From: Amycolatopsis thermalba
Lineage (GTDB): Bacteria; Actinomycetota; Actinomycetes; Mycobacteriales; Pseudonocardiaceae
Direction of reading: 5' to 3'
NCBI RefSeq assembly: GCF_003385215.1
Contig: NZ_PQHW01000002.1
Span: 116,653 to 180,652 of the forward strand
Length of the DNA: 64,000 bases
Made by a program: the position numbers and the translations under genes. The notes beneath the pieces are model-generated. The model ran no database searches. It was not told the DNA's origin and saw nothing but the letters and a program-made list of their open reading frames with translations. Positions 52,973-61,397 of this stretch are shown one piece after another. Numbering within the stretch: position 1 is the stretch's first letter; every line of letters starts with the position of its first letter.

Positions 52973-55270
52973 ATGCGCTTGCGGCCGAGCACCTCGCACT
53001 GGGGCGCCTTCTCAGCCGGACTCGATGAGAACGGTCACCTCCAGGTCTCCGCACACCCCGAGGATCCGGCGCCGTCGCCTCTGCTCGGCAATCTGCCCAG
53101 CGCCTTGACCGACCCCACCCGGATCGCGGCGCCGGCGATCCGACGAGGGTGGCTGGAGCGCGGGCCTGGCCCGGATCCGAAGCGCGGCCACGAGGACTTC
53201 GTCGAAGTCGGCTGGGACGAGGCTCTCGATTTGCTCTCGGCGGAACTCCTCCGGGTGCGGTCCGAACACGGCAACGAGGCGATCTACGGCGGCTCCTACG
53301 GCTGGGCGAGCGCCGGCCGGTTCCATCACGCCCAGAGCCAGTTGCACCGGTTCCTCAACGCTTTCGGTGGTTTCACCTCCTCTCGCAACACCTACAGCTA
53401 CGGCACCAGCGCGGTGGTGCTCCCGCACATCGTCGGCACCGCCACCGACGTCCTGCGCAACGGTTCGAGCTGGCCGACGATCGTGGCGAACACCGAACTC
53501 CTCGTGGCTTTCGGCGGAGTGCCCGAGAAGAACGTCTTCGTCACGCCCGGCGGAGTCACCCGGCACCACACCCCCGGTTTCCTGGCTCAGCTCGCCGACC
53601 GGGACGTCGAGGTCGCCCTGATCAGTCCGCTGCGCGCCGACCTGCCGGCGCGGCTCGACGTGCGGTGGTATCCCATCCGCCCCGCGACCGACACCGCGCT
53701 CATGCTCGCCCTCGCGCACACCCTTGCGGTCGAGGGCCTGCATGATCGACGGTTCCTGGACCGCTACTGCACCGGCTACGACGAGTTCGAGCGCTACCTC
53801 CTCGGTCTTGACGACGGAATCGTCAAGGATGCCGCCTGGGCCAGTGCCCTGACCGACATCCCGGCCGCGGAGATCGTCGACCTCGCCCGACGCATGGCCG
53901 CACGTCGCACCTTCATCACCGTCACCTGGAGCCTCCAGCGCATCGAGCACGGCGAGCAGCCCGTCTGGGCGGCCATCGCGCTGGCCGCCATGCTCGGTCA
54001 AATCGGACTGCCCGGTGGCGGTTTCGGCCACGGGTACGGCTCCATGGGCGACACCGGTGACACCGGCCCGGACTTCCGGGTGCCCTACTTGTCGCAGGGG
54101 ATCAACCCTGTCAAGCAGTACATTCCGGTGGCCCGGATCGCGGACATGCTCCTCAGACCCGGCACCCGCTACCAGTACGACGGTGCGGAACGCACCTACC
54201 CGGACATCCGCCTCGTGTACTGGGCCGGTGGCAACCCCTTTCACCATCACCAGGACCTCAACCGGCTACGGAGCGCCTTCGCGCAGCCCGACACCGTCGT
54301 CGTGCACGAGCCCTTCTGGACCGCCACCGCACGGCACGCGGACATCGTCCTGCCCACCACGACGGCGTTGGAGCGCGAGGACTTCGGCTGCGGCCGCCGC
54401 GACAGCCATCTCATCGCGATGCACCGGGTCGCCGAGCCTCGTGCGCAGGCCCGGGACGACCACACGATCTTCGCCGGACTGGCTGCCCGGCTGGGTATCG
54501 AGGAAACGTTCACCGAGGGGCGCACCGCACGCGAGTGGCTCGAGCATCTTTATGGCTCGTGGCGACAGCACCTGGCCGGGAAGGGCTTCTCCGTACCGTC
54601 CTTTCCGGAATTCTGGGAGATGGGCGAGTACCGCTTGCCGAACACGGAAACCGACCGGACGCTCTGGGCCGACTTCCGCGCCGACCCCGTCGCCCATCGC
54701 CTCCCGACCCCGAGCGGCAGGATCGAGATCGTCTCCGAGCGCGTGGCCTCGTTCGGCTACGACGACTGTCCCGGCCACCCGGCCTGGCTGGAGCCCGTCG
54801 AGTGGCTCGGCGGCGAGCGAGCGAGCCGATTCCCGTTGGTGCTCATCGCCAATCAGCCCCACACCCGTCTGCACGGCCAGCTCGACGGTGGCGCTGTCAG
54901 CCAGGCGGCGAAGGTCGCGGGCCGGGAGGCCGTCCACCTGCACCCCGAGGACGCCGGCCCTCGCGGCATCAAGGAGGGCGATGTGGTCCGGATCTTCAAC
55001 GACCGCGGCGCTTGCCTGGCCGGAGCGGTTCTCACCACCGATCTTCGTCCTGGCGTGGTACAGCTGCCGACGGGTGCCTGGTTCGATCCCGCCGGAACCA
55101 TCTGCGTCCACGGCAATCCCAACGTGCTGACCGCGGACCTGCCGTCGTCGCAACTGTCCCAGGGGTGCACGGGACAGCACGTGCTCGTCGAGATGGAGCG
55201 TTTCGCGGGTGAACCACCTGGCATTGTCGTGAATCGACCACCGGCCATCTCGCGCAAGCGCGACATGTAG
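52973..55270 (+). CDS. Molybdopterin-dependent oxidoreductase (BisC/TorA/DMSO reductase-like)
   Basis: A 765-residue member of the DMSO reductase family, without the N-terminal FeS-cluster cysteines and without a Tat signal, so probably cytoplasmic like biotin sulfoxide reductase. SHWGAFSAGLDENGHLQVSA opens the protein; GGSYGWASAGRFHHAQSQLH contains the serine that ligates molybdenum in this subgroup; TVVVHEPFWTATARHADIVL, ALEREDFGC and ANQPHTRLHGQLD are further family landmarks. It is expected to reduce an S- or N-oxide. ATG at 52973 is used. The flanking DNA is less GC-rich and a two-component system follows. Confidence 0.92.
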   Translation: MRLRPSTSHWGAFSAGLDENGHLQVSAHPEDPAPSPLLGNLPSALTDPTRIAAPAIRRGWLERGPGPDPKRGHEDFVEVGWDEALDLLSAELLRVRSEHGNEAIYGGSYGWASAGRFHHAQSQLHRFLNAFGGFTSSRNTYSYGTSAVVLPHIVGTATDVLRNGSSWPTIVANTELLVAFGGVPEKNVFVTPGGVTRHHTPGFLAQLADRDVEVALISPLRADLPARLDVRWYPIRPATDTALMLALAHTLAVEGLHDRRFLDRYCTGYDEFERYLLGLDDGIVKDAAWASALTDIPAAEIVDLARRMAARRTFITVTWSLQRIEHGEQPVWAAIALAAMLGQIGLPGGGFGHGYGSMGDTGDTGPDFRVPYLSQGINPVKQYIPVARIADMLLRPGTRYQYDGAERTYPDIRLVYWAGGNPFHHHQDLNRLRSAFAQPDTVVVHEPFWTATARHADIVLPTTTALEREDFGCGRRDSHLIAMHRVAEPRAQARDDHTIFAGLAARLGIEETFTEGRTAREWLEHLYGSWRQHLAGKGFSVPSFPEFWEMGEYRLPNTETDRTLWADFRADPVAHRLPTPSGRIEIVSERVASFGYDDCPGHPAWLEPVEWLGGERASRFPLVLIANQPHTRLHGQLDGGAVSQAAKVAGREAVHLHPEDAGPRGIKEGDVVRIFNDRGACLAGAVLTTDLRPGVVQLPTGAWFDPAGTICVHGNPNVLTADLPSSQLSQGCTGQHVLVEMERFAGEPPGIVVNRPPAISRKRDM

Positions 55271-55521
55271 ATCCGCAGGGTGGTCGGGATGTGCTCCATG
55301 AGTGCTCCTCGTCGTCGATTTCGCTTGTACCGCAGCAGATCCGGCTGGTCGCGCCGTCTGCGGTGTCCTCGACGATACAGGAATATCGAATTTGTGTTCT
55401 AACCCGATCGATGGATTCTTCCTCCGGTGGCTGCAAATATCTGTCTTTCGGTAGATGGTGCGCACGGATCGATTCGTGCATTCTCGAATCACGACCACAC
55501 CACCGAGCGAGGAGATCGGAC

Positions 55522-56706
55522 ATGGACACCACGACCGGGAGCAGCCGGCGGATGAAGCTCGAACTGGGTTGGCCTGTCCCGGTTCTCGGCGCCGTATGCG
55601 CGATGCTCGCGGCAATGCCCGCGGGAACGGTGCTCGCCACCACCTCGACCCTCGTGGTTCTCCTTGTTGCGCTGGGGATCGCGATGCATCGTGCTCGACG
55701 ACCCAAGGTCACCGTCGCGGCCTCGGTTGCCGCTGCCAGCAGCTCGCTCGTGGCGACGTTCGGGAGCGGCGATGTGGTCGATCAGAGCCTCAGCTCGTGG
55801 TTGCTCATGGAGAGCGCGCTCCTGCTGTGTGTCCTCGTCCAGGCGGTCCGGCAGACGAGGGGGCCAGGGACACTGCTGTCAGCCGGGGCAGTGACGAGCG
55901 CGGTCGTTCTGGCGCCGTTGAGGCTCGCGAGCAGTCCTCGAGCGTCGCCTGGGATGGCGTCGGCAAGCGAATGGTGCTTCGGCTGGGGATTGCTGGCGGC
56001 TTGCGCCTTGGCGGTCGGTATGTACTTGCGGTTCCTCGACGAAGTGCGGGAGGAGTCGATTCGCGCGGCACGACGCGAGCAACGCGTGCGGCTCGCGAGT
56101 GACCTGCACGACTGGCTCGGTCACGAGGTGACCGGGCTGGTTCTGGAGGCTCAGGCGGCGCGGATCAACGACCGTGAACCGGTCGAGGTACGCCGTGCGT
56201 TGGAGCGCATCGAAGGAGCGGGCGTCCGTGTCCTCGACTCGATCGACAGGGCTTTGTGCTGGTTGCGTGCCGACGATGGCGCTGCCGGGATGGTCGACTG
56301 GGAGCGGCAGGCGACGATGGCCGACATCCCAGCCCTGGTGAACCGGTTCGGGGCGCTCGGGTCGGTGCGGGTGGAGCTGGACCTGGATGACCAGGTGAGG
56401 GATGTGCGCCCGGAGATCGCGCGGACCGTGCACCGGATCGTCCTGGAAGCGCTTACGAATGTCCGAAGGCATGCCCCGGCGGCCCGTCAGGTGTCCGTGG
56501 CGGTGCGCCGCAACGGTGCGCACGTGATCGTCCGGGTGGTCAACGACGGCGTGCGACGCCAGGGGTTGCTCAAGCGGGCTCGTGGCGGAGGCTCCGGACT
56601 GCGGGGACTGGCCGAACGGGCCATCGCACTGGGTGGAACCTCCTGGGCGGGACCAATGGGGCAGGCCGGCTGGGCGGTACACGCCGTGCTGCCGGTGGTC
56701 TCGTGA
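55522..56706 (+). CDS. Sensor histidine kinase, NarL/HisKA_3 type
   Basis: A 394-residue kinase. Four to five membrane segments fill residues about 17-170, then the dimerisation helix RVRLASDLHDWLGHEVTGLV with phospho-accepting His196, an N-box RIVLEALTNVRRHAPA, and a G-box GGGSGLRGLAERAIALGGT. There is no extracytoplasmic sensor domain, so the signal is probably sensed in the membrane. ATG at 55522 follows GAGGAGATCGGAC. Its stop overlaps the start of the response regulator (GTGA at 56703-56706). Confidence 0.92.
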   Translation: MDTTTGSSRRMKLELGWPVPVLGAVCAMLAAMPAGTVLATTSTLVVLLVALGIAMHRARRPKVTVAASVAAASSSLVATFGSGDVVDQSLSSWLLMESALLLCVLVQAVRQTRGPGTLLSAGAVTSAVVLAPLRLASSPRASPGMASASEWCFGWGLLAACALAVGMYLRFLDEVREESIRAARREQRVRLASDLHDWLGHEVTGLVLEAQAARINDREPVEVRRALERIEGAGVRVLDSIDRALCWLRADDGAAGMVDWERQATMADIPALVNRFGALGSVRVELDLDDQVRDVRPEIARTVHRIVLEALTNVRRHAPAARQVSVAVRRNGAHVIVRVVNDGVRRQGLLKRARGGGSGLRGLAERAIALGGTSWAGPMGQAGWAVHAVLPVVS

Positions 56707-57353
56707 CTGCGATCAGAGTGTTCGTTGCGGATGATCAGGAGGTGGTTCGCCGCAACCTGCGACACATCTTGGAGGCCGAAGACGATCTTGAGGTGATCGG
56801 CGAGGCAGCTGATGGTGAGTCGGCGGTGAAGCGGGCACGAGAGTTGAGGCCGGACGTCCTGTTGGTCGACGTTCGGATGCCGGGACGCGACGGGTTGTCC
56901 GTGACGCGGGTACTTGCCGGCCCGGACCTGGTGGATCCGTTGCGCGTCATAGTGATCACGACGTTCGAACTCGACGACTACGCGCGCGCCGCGATCCAGA
57001 ACGGAGCCTGCGGGTTCCTTCTCAAGAGATCAGGGCCCGGACTGCTGGTCGAAGGTGTCCGCGCGGCGGTTTCGGGCGACATGCTGATCAGCCCGCAGAT
57101 GACCCTCCGGCTCTTCCGGCATATGGGCAGGCAGGCTGTCGGTAGTCGGCGGCCAGGGGTGCTGTCCGGCCGGGAATGGGAGATCGTGCGTCTCGTCTCG
57201 CAGGCGAGGACGAACGCGGAGATCGCGCAGTCCTTGGGAATCACGGTGGGAACAGTGAAAACACACCTGAGGAGCATCCAGCGGAAGCTGGACCTGCGTA
57301 ACCGGGTCGCGATCGCGGCATGGGGGTGGGAAACCAGCGTGAAGGGGGCATGA
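56703..57353 (+). CDS. NarL/FixJ-type response regulator
   Basis: A 216-residue regulator. The receiver domain has VFVADDQEVVRRNL, LLVDVRMPGRDG with the phospho-accepting Asp, VITTFELDDYA and FLLKRS. The C-terminal LuxR helix-turn-helix is LSGREWEIVRLVSQARTNAE followed by IAQSLGITVGTVKTHLRSIQ. It is translationally coupled to the kinase gene. The pair may control the molybdopterin oxidoreductase just upstream; that is inferred from position only. Confidence 0.94.
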   Translation: MTAIRVFVADDQEVVRRNLRHILEAEDDLEVIGEAADGESAVKRARELRPDVLLVDVRMPGRDGLSVTRVLAGPDLVDPLRVIVITTFELDDYARAAIQNGACGFLLKRSGPGLLVEGVRAAVSGDMLISPQMTLRLFRHMGRQAVGSRRPGVLSGREWEIVRLVSQARTNAEIAQSLGITVGTVKTHLRSIQRKLDLRNRVAIAAWGWETSVKGA

Positions 57354-57396
57354 GAAGTCAGGAGGTAACAACACGTAGAGCGACAGGAGAGGAGCA

Positions 57397-57510
57397 GTGA
57401 CTACGGTCCGCATGATTTGTGCAGCTGATCATCACCCGATGGAGTTATCTTTTTCCATGATCGGGGAAAGTGAGAGTCTCTCGGCATGGACGCACTCATC
57501 GCGCTGGTAG
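57397..57510 (+). CDS. Possible 37-residue peptide
   Basis: GTG at 57397 is preceded by GGAGAGGAGCA, an unusually strong ribosome-binding site 44 bases after the response-regulator stop. The peptide MTTVRMICAADHHPMELSFS continues with MIGESESLSAWTHSSRW and stops. It contains a TTA codon, which in filamentous actinomycetes may need the rare bldA-type tRNA. No family is recognised. The ribosome-binding site is the main argument; it could be chance. Confidence 0.3.
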   Translation: MTTVRMICAADHHPMELSFSMIGESESLSAWTHSSRW

Positions 57511-57610
57511 CTTTTGCCGAGCCGTAGCTGGCTCTGTGGGGTGGTCGAGTGACGCCCGCCGAGCGGCAAGGCATTGGGGAAGGTCCACGCCGTGCCGATG
57601 GAGGGTGTTG

Positions 57611-58309
57611 ATGGCGCGCACGATCCTGCGTGACAGGTCGGATGACCTCGTGCGGAGCGTGCAACTGGCGGACCGTACGGGAATTGTGGCGGCCAGTGCG
57701 CCCAAGCCCATCGAGGCGCACGCGGACGACGAGTCGATCCTCGCGGGCTTTGCGTCGGTGTCCGGACAGCTCGGCCTCGCGCTCGAGCCGGTGACTGATC
57801 GGCCCGGGCCGGGTGAGGAGCGGCGCCTGCTCCGTCGGGTCCGGCGCAACTTGCTGGTCGCTGTTGCGGCCCTCGTGCTCGTCGGTGTCGGGTGGATCGC
57901 GGGTGGCACGTTCGGTTTCGGTCACGGCTCGGACACCACGCCGGCAGTGGCGGCTGGGGTCGTGCCGAGCGCCGTTCCTGCGGCGCCGGTGCAACCGCCT
58001 CCGAGCACGAGTCCCGTTCCTCAGGTGCCGGTGACGACGCAGCCAAGTGCGCCTCCTCAGCCGTCGAAGACTTCTCCGTCGACGAAGAAGAAGGTGACTC
58101 CGACCCAGACGGCGCCTTCGGGACATGGCGAGGCGCGCAACGGCCCGGTCGAGGAGACCAGCAAGCAGAACAAGCCACTCGCTCGGGCGATCGATGAGCA
58201 GATCCAGCAGCTGTTCCAGGTCTGGACGTGGAGCCAGCCCGACCTGCGCGGTGACTTCGACGAGGACCAGGACCGGTCACCGAGGTACTTCGGGCCGCTG
58301 GGGCGTTGA
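57611..58309 (+). CDS. Single-pass membrane protein with Pro/Thr-rich linker, unknown function
   Basis: A 232-residue protein. The cytoplasmic N-terminus (to about 80) contains RTILRDRSDDLVRSVQLADR. One membrane helix follows (LLVAVAALVLVGVGWIAGG), then a Pro/Ser/Thr-rich extracytoplasmic linker of about 70 residues and a short polar C-terminus (AIDEQIQQLFQVWTWSQPDL). The layout resembles wall-spanning anti-sigma or anchor proteins but no family motif is seen. ATG at 57611 follows GGAGGGTGTTG. It is last in the less GC-rich segment and is followed by repeat-rich DNA. Confidence 0.7.
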   Translation: MARTILRDRSDDLVRSVQLADRTGIVAASAPKPIEAHADDESILAGFASVSGQLGLALEPVTDRPGPGEERRLLRRVRRNLLVAVAALVLVGVGWIAGGTFGFGHGSDTTPAVAAGVVPSAVPAAPVQPPPSTSPVPQVPVTTQPSAPPQPSKTSPSTKKKVTPTQTAPSGHGEARNGPVEETSKQNKPLARAIDEQIQQLFQVWTWSQPDLRGDFDEDQDRSPRYFGPLGR

Positions 58310-59096
58310 CCACTCGGCGGGCGGTGCTGCACGGCCCGGAGGAATCGGCCAGTGGGGCCGCGCGCGTGATGTTTGCCGGGTCTCGACGACACGCTGGGGA
58401 CGGCACCGGGGACGGCCTGCGTCGACGCCAGTCGGCGTGCGGGACTGAAGCGGGTATGAGGTCAACCGGGCTGGGGCCGCGCCGCGGGTTGGGCTTGGAG
58501 TGGGCTGTCTTTGGGGCACGGTGGAGCCGACCAGGCACGACGCGGGGTCGACCGAGCTGTTTGGCGCGCCGTGGGGCGGGCTTCGAGTGGGGTCGCTCCC
58601 CGCGGCGAGTCGGCCCGGCGTGAGCGCAAGGTCAGTCCATTTGGTGAGGTGGGTGGGCTCCGAGTGGGCTGGCTCCTCGGGTGAGCTGGCCCGGCGTGAG
58701 CGTGAGGTCAGTCGAGGTGCCTTTGGTGAGGTGGGTGGGCTTTGAGTGGGCTGGCTCGCTGGGGTGTGCCAGCCGGGTGTGAGCGCGAGGTCAGTCGAGG
58801 TGGGGTGGCGCCGTTGCTGGGCTTGCAACGGGTGGTATCCGGGGTTGGCGCCGTGAGGTGGGGCTTCTGACGCGTGGCGTCGGGGAGCGGCCGCACGTTG
58901 GGGCGCGTTGGTGCGGGCGACCGCCGGGGTGTGTGGCGGAGCCGGCATGGCAACGTCGGTGCAGGTGAACGGCTGGGATCAGCTGAATCGGCGTGACATT
59001 GTGTGGGAGCGCCGTGGGGGGCTGGGCGAGGCTGCCCGAGTCCGGATCGGCGGGGCTGAAACTGGCACCGCAGCGTGGGGTGCGCGGTGCCAGGCG
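58310..59096. repeat. Convergent gap with imperfect repeats of about 75-85 bp
   Basis: No gene is supported in these 787 bases. From about 58611 a unit containing GGCGTGAGCG, AGGTCAGTC, TTTGGTGAGGTGGGTGGGCT and GAGTGGGCTGGCTC is repeated about three times (starts near 58611, 58686 and 58769), the last diverged. Shadow frames are long because the DNA is G-rich and stop-poor. It separates convergent genes at 58309 and 59097. Confidence 0.7.
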
Positions 59097-59501
59097 TCAG
59101 ACGTTCGTGATCTCGTCGATGAAGGCGTCCACGTCGAAGCGGTCGCTCTCCGTGCCCAGCGGAACGAGGTCCGTAGCGGCGTCGAGGAAGCGCTCCACGT
59201 CCTCGCGCTCGATTTCCACCAGCGCGTAGCCGTCGGGGGACTCGATCTCCAGGATCAGGATTCCCTCGTCGGTCGACAGATCCGGGCGCACGCGCACGTC
59301 GCCGATGCCGACGGGCTCCCGCAGGCCCGTGACGAGCAGCTCGCGGGCGAAGGTCCACTCCACCCAACGGCCACGCTCCGTGCGGAACGCGATGTTCACG
59401 GCGAACGGCTCGCTCGCGACGTACGACAGTCGAGACAGGACTGGAGCACTGGAGCCGTTGAGCGACACGAACTGGCTCTGGGTGACGGTATCGGTGTTCA
59501 C
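59097..59501 (-). CDS. ssgB: SsgA/SsgB-family sporulation and cell-division regulator
   Basis: A 134-residue protein matching the SsgA-like family of filamentous actinomycetes. YVASEPFAVNIAFRTERGRW, VEWTFARELLVTGLREPVGI and GDVRVRPD form the conserved core, followed by LEIESPDGYALVEIEREDVE. SsgB-type members recruit FtsZ to future septa. GTG at 59501, preceded by GAGAGGTGGCAC, gives the family length; an upstream extension is Arg-rich and unconserved. It is the only SsgA-like protein here, so the B assignment is by default (SsgB is the most widespread member). Confidence 0.9.
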   Translation of the reverse strand: MNTDTVTQSQFVSLNGSSAPVLSRLSYVASEPFAVNIAFRTERGRWVEWTFARELLVTGLREPVGIGDVRVRPDLSTDEGILILEIESPDGYALVEIEREDVERFLDAATDLVPLGTESDRFDVDAFIDEITNV

Positions 59502-59654
59502 GTGCCACCTCTCGCGGTCTTGGTTCGCGCTCCCGGCGCGAACTGGTCGGACAGCGATGAGATGTAAGCGGACGCCGAAAATGATGCGTCGCGGACGACT
59601 TTCACGCGATCGGCTGCAAAATCTTCCAACCTGTAACACGCGCGCCCACCCCGA

Positions 59655-60134
59655 TCAGCCCCCGTTCAGGGGAACGGTCAGCCCCACCTTGACGCGGTCC
59701 ATCGCGACGCTCGTCGTGAAGTGCCGCACCTCGCCGTTGTCGAAGAACATGCGGCGGGTGAACGCCTCGAACTCCCCCATGTCCCGGCACTGCACGACCA
59801 GGATGAAGTCCGCCGACCCCGTAACGTAGTAGCACTGTTGCACAGCGGAGTCAGCCAGCACCTGCTTCCGGAACGCCTCCAGCACCTCCAGCCGCTCGCG
59901 CTCCATCTCCACCATCACGATGAACGTCATGTGGACCCCGACCGACGCCGGATCGATCACCGCGACCTCACGCGAGATCACGCCGGCATGCCGCAACCGC
60001 TTGATGCGGCGCTGCACCGCGGCGGCGGACAGACCCACCTCGGCGCCGATCGCCTCGGCGATCGTGCGTGAGTCGTCCTGCAGGCGTTTCAGAATCTCGT
60101 AGTCGAGTTTGTCCAGGTCAGCGGCGGGCACCAC
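59655..60134 (-). CDS. Lrp/AsnC-family transcriptional regulator
   Basis: A 159-residue regulator. The N-terminal helix-turn-helix is LDYEILKRLQDDSRTIAEAI followed by GAEVGLSAAAVQRRIKRLRH, and the C-terminal RAM ligand-binding domain has VQQCYYVTGSADFILVVQCR and FEAFTRRMFF. It probably senses an amino acid or small ligand. GTG at 60134 or 60131 is the start; no ATG is available. It lies just downstream of the AlkZ-like gene on the same strand but with a 34-base gap. Confidence 0.93.
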   Translation of the reverse strand: MVPAADLDKLDYEILKRLQDDSRTIAEAIGAEVGLSAAAVQRRIKRLRHAGVISREVAVIDPASVGVHMTFIVMVEMERERLEVLEAFRKQVLADSAVQQCYYVTGSADFILVVQCRDMGEFEAFTRRMFFDNGEVRHFTTSVAMDRVKVGLTVPLNGG

Positions 60135-60168
60135 CGCATCGTAACCACAACCCCGCCTGCGACGCGGC

Positions 60169-61278
60169 TCACGCAAGGGGTGCGAAGCGGATGTCGCCGG
60201 CATCTTCGCCGACAGCGAACCGCAGCAACCGCGCCCCCTCGTCCTCCAGCGCTGCCCTGTCCTTTGTGGAGAAACGCTCGTACGGCTCGATCTCCAGCGT
60301 CGCGGCGTTCCGCGACCGCGCGATCCGCCAGCTGCCCCGCACCAGCCCGTCGACCAGGATCGTCCCCGGGAACACCCCGTTCGGCACCCCGAACACCCGC
60401 TTGCGCGCGTCGTCGGGCAGCACCCGGGTCCGGTCGGTGTGGGACAGCAGCAGGTTGTCGAACTCGGCGATGAACCGCGGCGGGGCGGGCGTCGCCGGAT
60501 CCGGGCGCGGCGCTTCGGGCAGGTCGAACACCTCCCGGCCCTGCTCGGTCCGGAACACGCGCAGCCGCGGACGCAACCGGTCGACCACTTCACCGAGCCG
60601 GGTCAGCCCGCTCCACGCCTGCACGTCCGCCACGCTCGCCGGCCCGAACGCCGCCAGGTACCGCGACACGAGCTCGTCCAGCGAGCCGTTCCGATCCAGC
60701 GGCCGGCCGAGCCAGTCCTCCGCCGTCGCCAGAGTTGTCCGCCCGCTGCGGCCCCACACCGCCCGCGGCGGGACCTGCACCAGCGGGAGCAGGCCGCGCG
60801 CCGCGTGGGCGAGCGCCGCAGGCGGCGTGTCCGGCCACTGCTCCGCAAGCCGTTTGCCCAGGGCGGCCGGGGTGTGCGGCTCCTCCGCCAGCACCGCACG
60901 CGCCCGGTCCGCGACCTCGCCCAGATCAAGCGGGGCAAGCGGTTTCTTGTACGCCGTGTTCGTGCGCAGATCCCGGTCGAACAGCGGCTGCACGAGCGGA
61001 CGCAACCACAGGCAGTCCTCCGCCGTCACCAGGTGCACCGTGCCGCGCATCAACGCGATCCGGACCACCTGCCGGTCGAGCAGGAGCTGCCCGAGCTGCT
61101 CGGGCCGGAAGCCGTGCAGGCGTGACCACAGCCCGTAGTAGGGCGGGAACGGCGCCTGCGCCTGGAGTCCACAGAGGTGCCGGACGGCTTCGAGCGGTGT
61201 GACTTCCGCCGCCCGCAGCAGCAGTTGGCGGGCGAGCAGCGCGCGGTTGAGCGCCCGGGGCCCCAGCGTGTCCGGCAT
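60169..61278 (-). CDS. Winged-helix protein of the AlkZ-like (HTH_42) family
   Basis: A 369-residue protein with tandem winged-helix folds. HLCGLQAQAPFPPYYGLWSR contains the QxQ-like motif used for catalysis in the DNA glycosylase AlkZ, which unhooks bulky or crosslinked bases. RIALMRGTVHLVTAEDCLWL and RFIAEFDNLLLSHTDRTRVL are other family landmarks. Actinomycetes carry many paralogues; some protect producers of DNA-damaging natural products, others have no known role. ATG at 61278 is chosen. No cluster for a DNA-damaging compound is visible nearby. Confidence 0.87.
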   Translation of the reverse strand: MPDTLGPRALNRALLARQLLLRAAEVTPLEAVRHLCGLQAQAPFPPYYGLWSRLHGFRPEQLGQLLLDRQVVRIALMRGTVHLVTAEDCLWLRPLVQPLFDRDLRTNTAYKKPLAPLDLGEVADRARAVLAEEPHTPAALGKRLAEQWPDTPPAALAHAARGLLPLVQVPPRAVWGRSGRTTLATAEDWLGRPLDRNGSLDELVSRYLAAFGPASVADVQAWSGLTRLGEVVDRLRPRLRVFRTEQGREVFDLPEAPRPDPATPAPPRFIAEFDNLLLSHTDRTRVLPDDARKRVFGVPNGVFPGTILVDGLVRGSWRIARSRNAATLEIEPYERFSTKDRAALEDEGARLLRFAVGEDAGDIRFAPLA

Positions 61279-61397
61279 GACCGAACCCTAGAACCTACCG
61301 GTGACAGTTCTGGTCCGCGTAGTCCTTTAGTGGGCCGCTTTTGTGACCTGGAACACAACTCACCGGTCTACCCAGGGGTAGCCCCTACAAGTGTTGC

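Noticed and set aside
57401..58126. Minus-strand frame of 241 codons
   Set aside because: It is Arg-rich and antisense to the kinase-linked membrane protein gene, with no family resemblance or ribosome-binding site.
58708..59508. Minus-strand frame of 266 codons overlapping ssgB
   Set aside because: It overlaps the SsgB coding region in another frame and is Pro/Arg/His-rich repeat translation.
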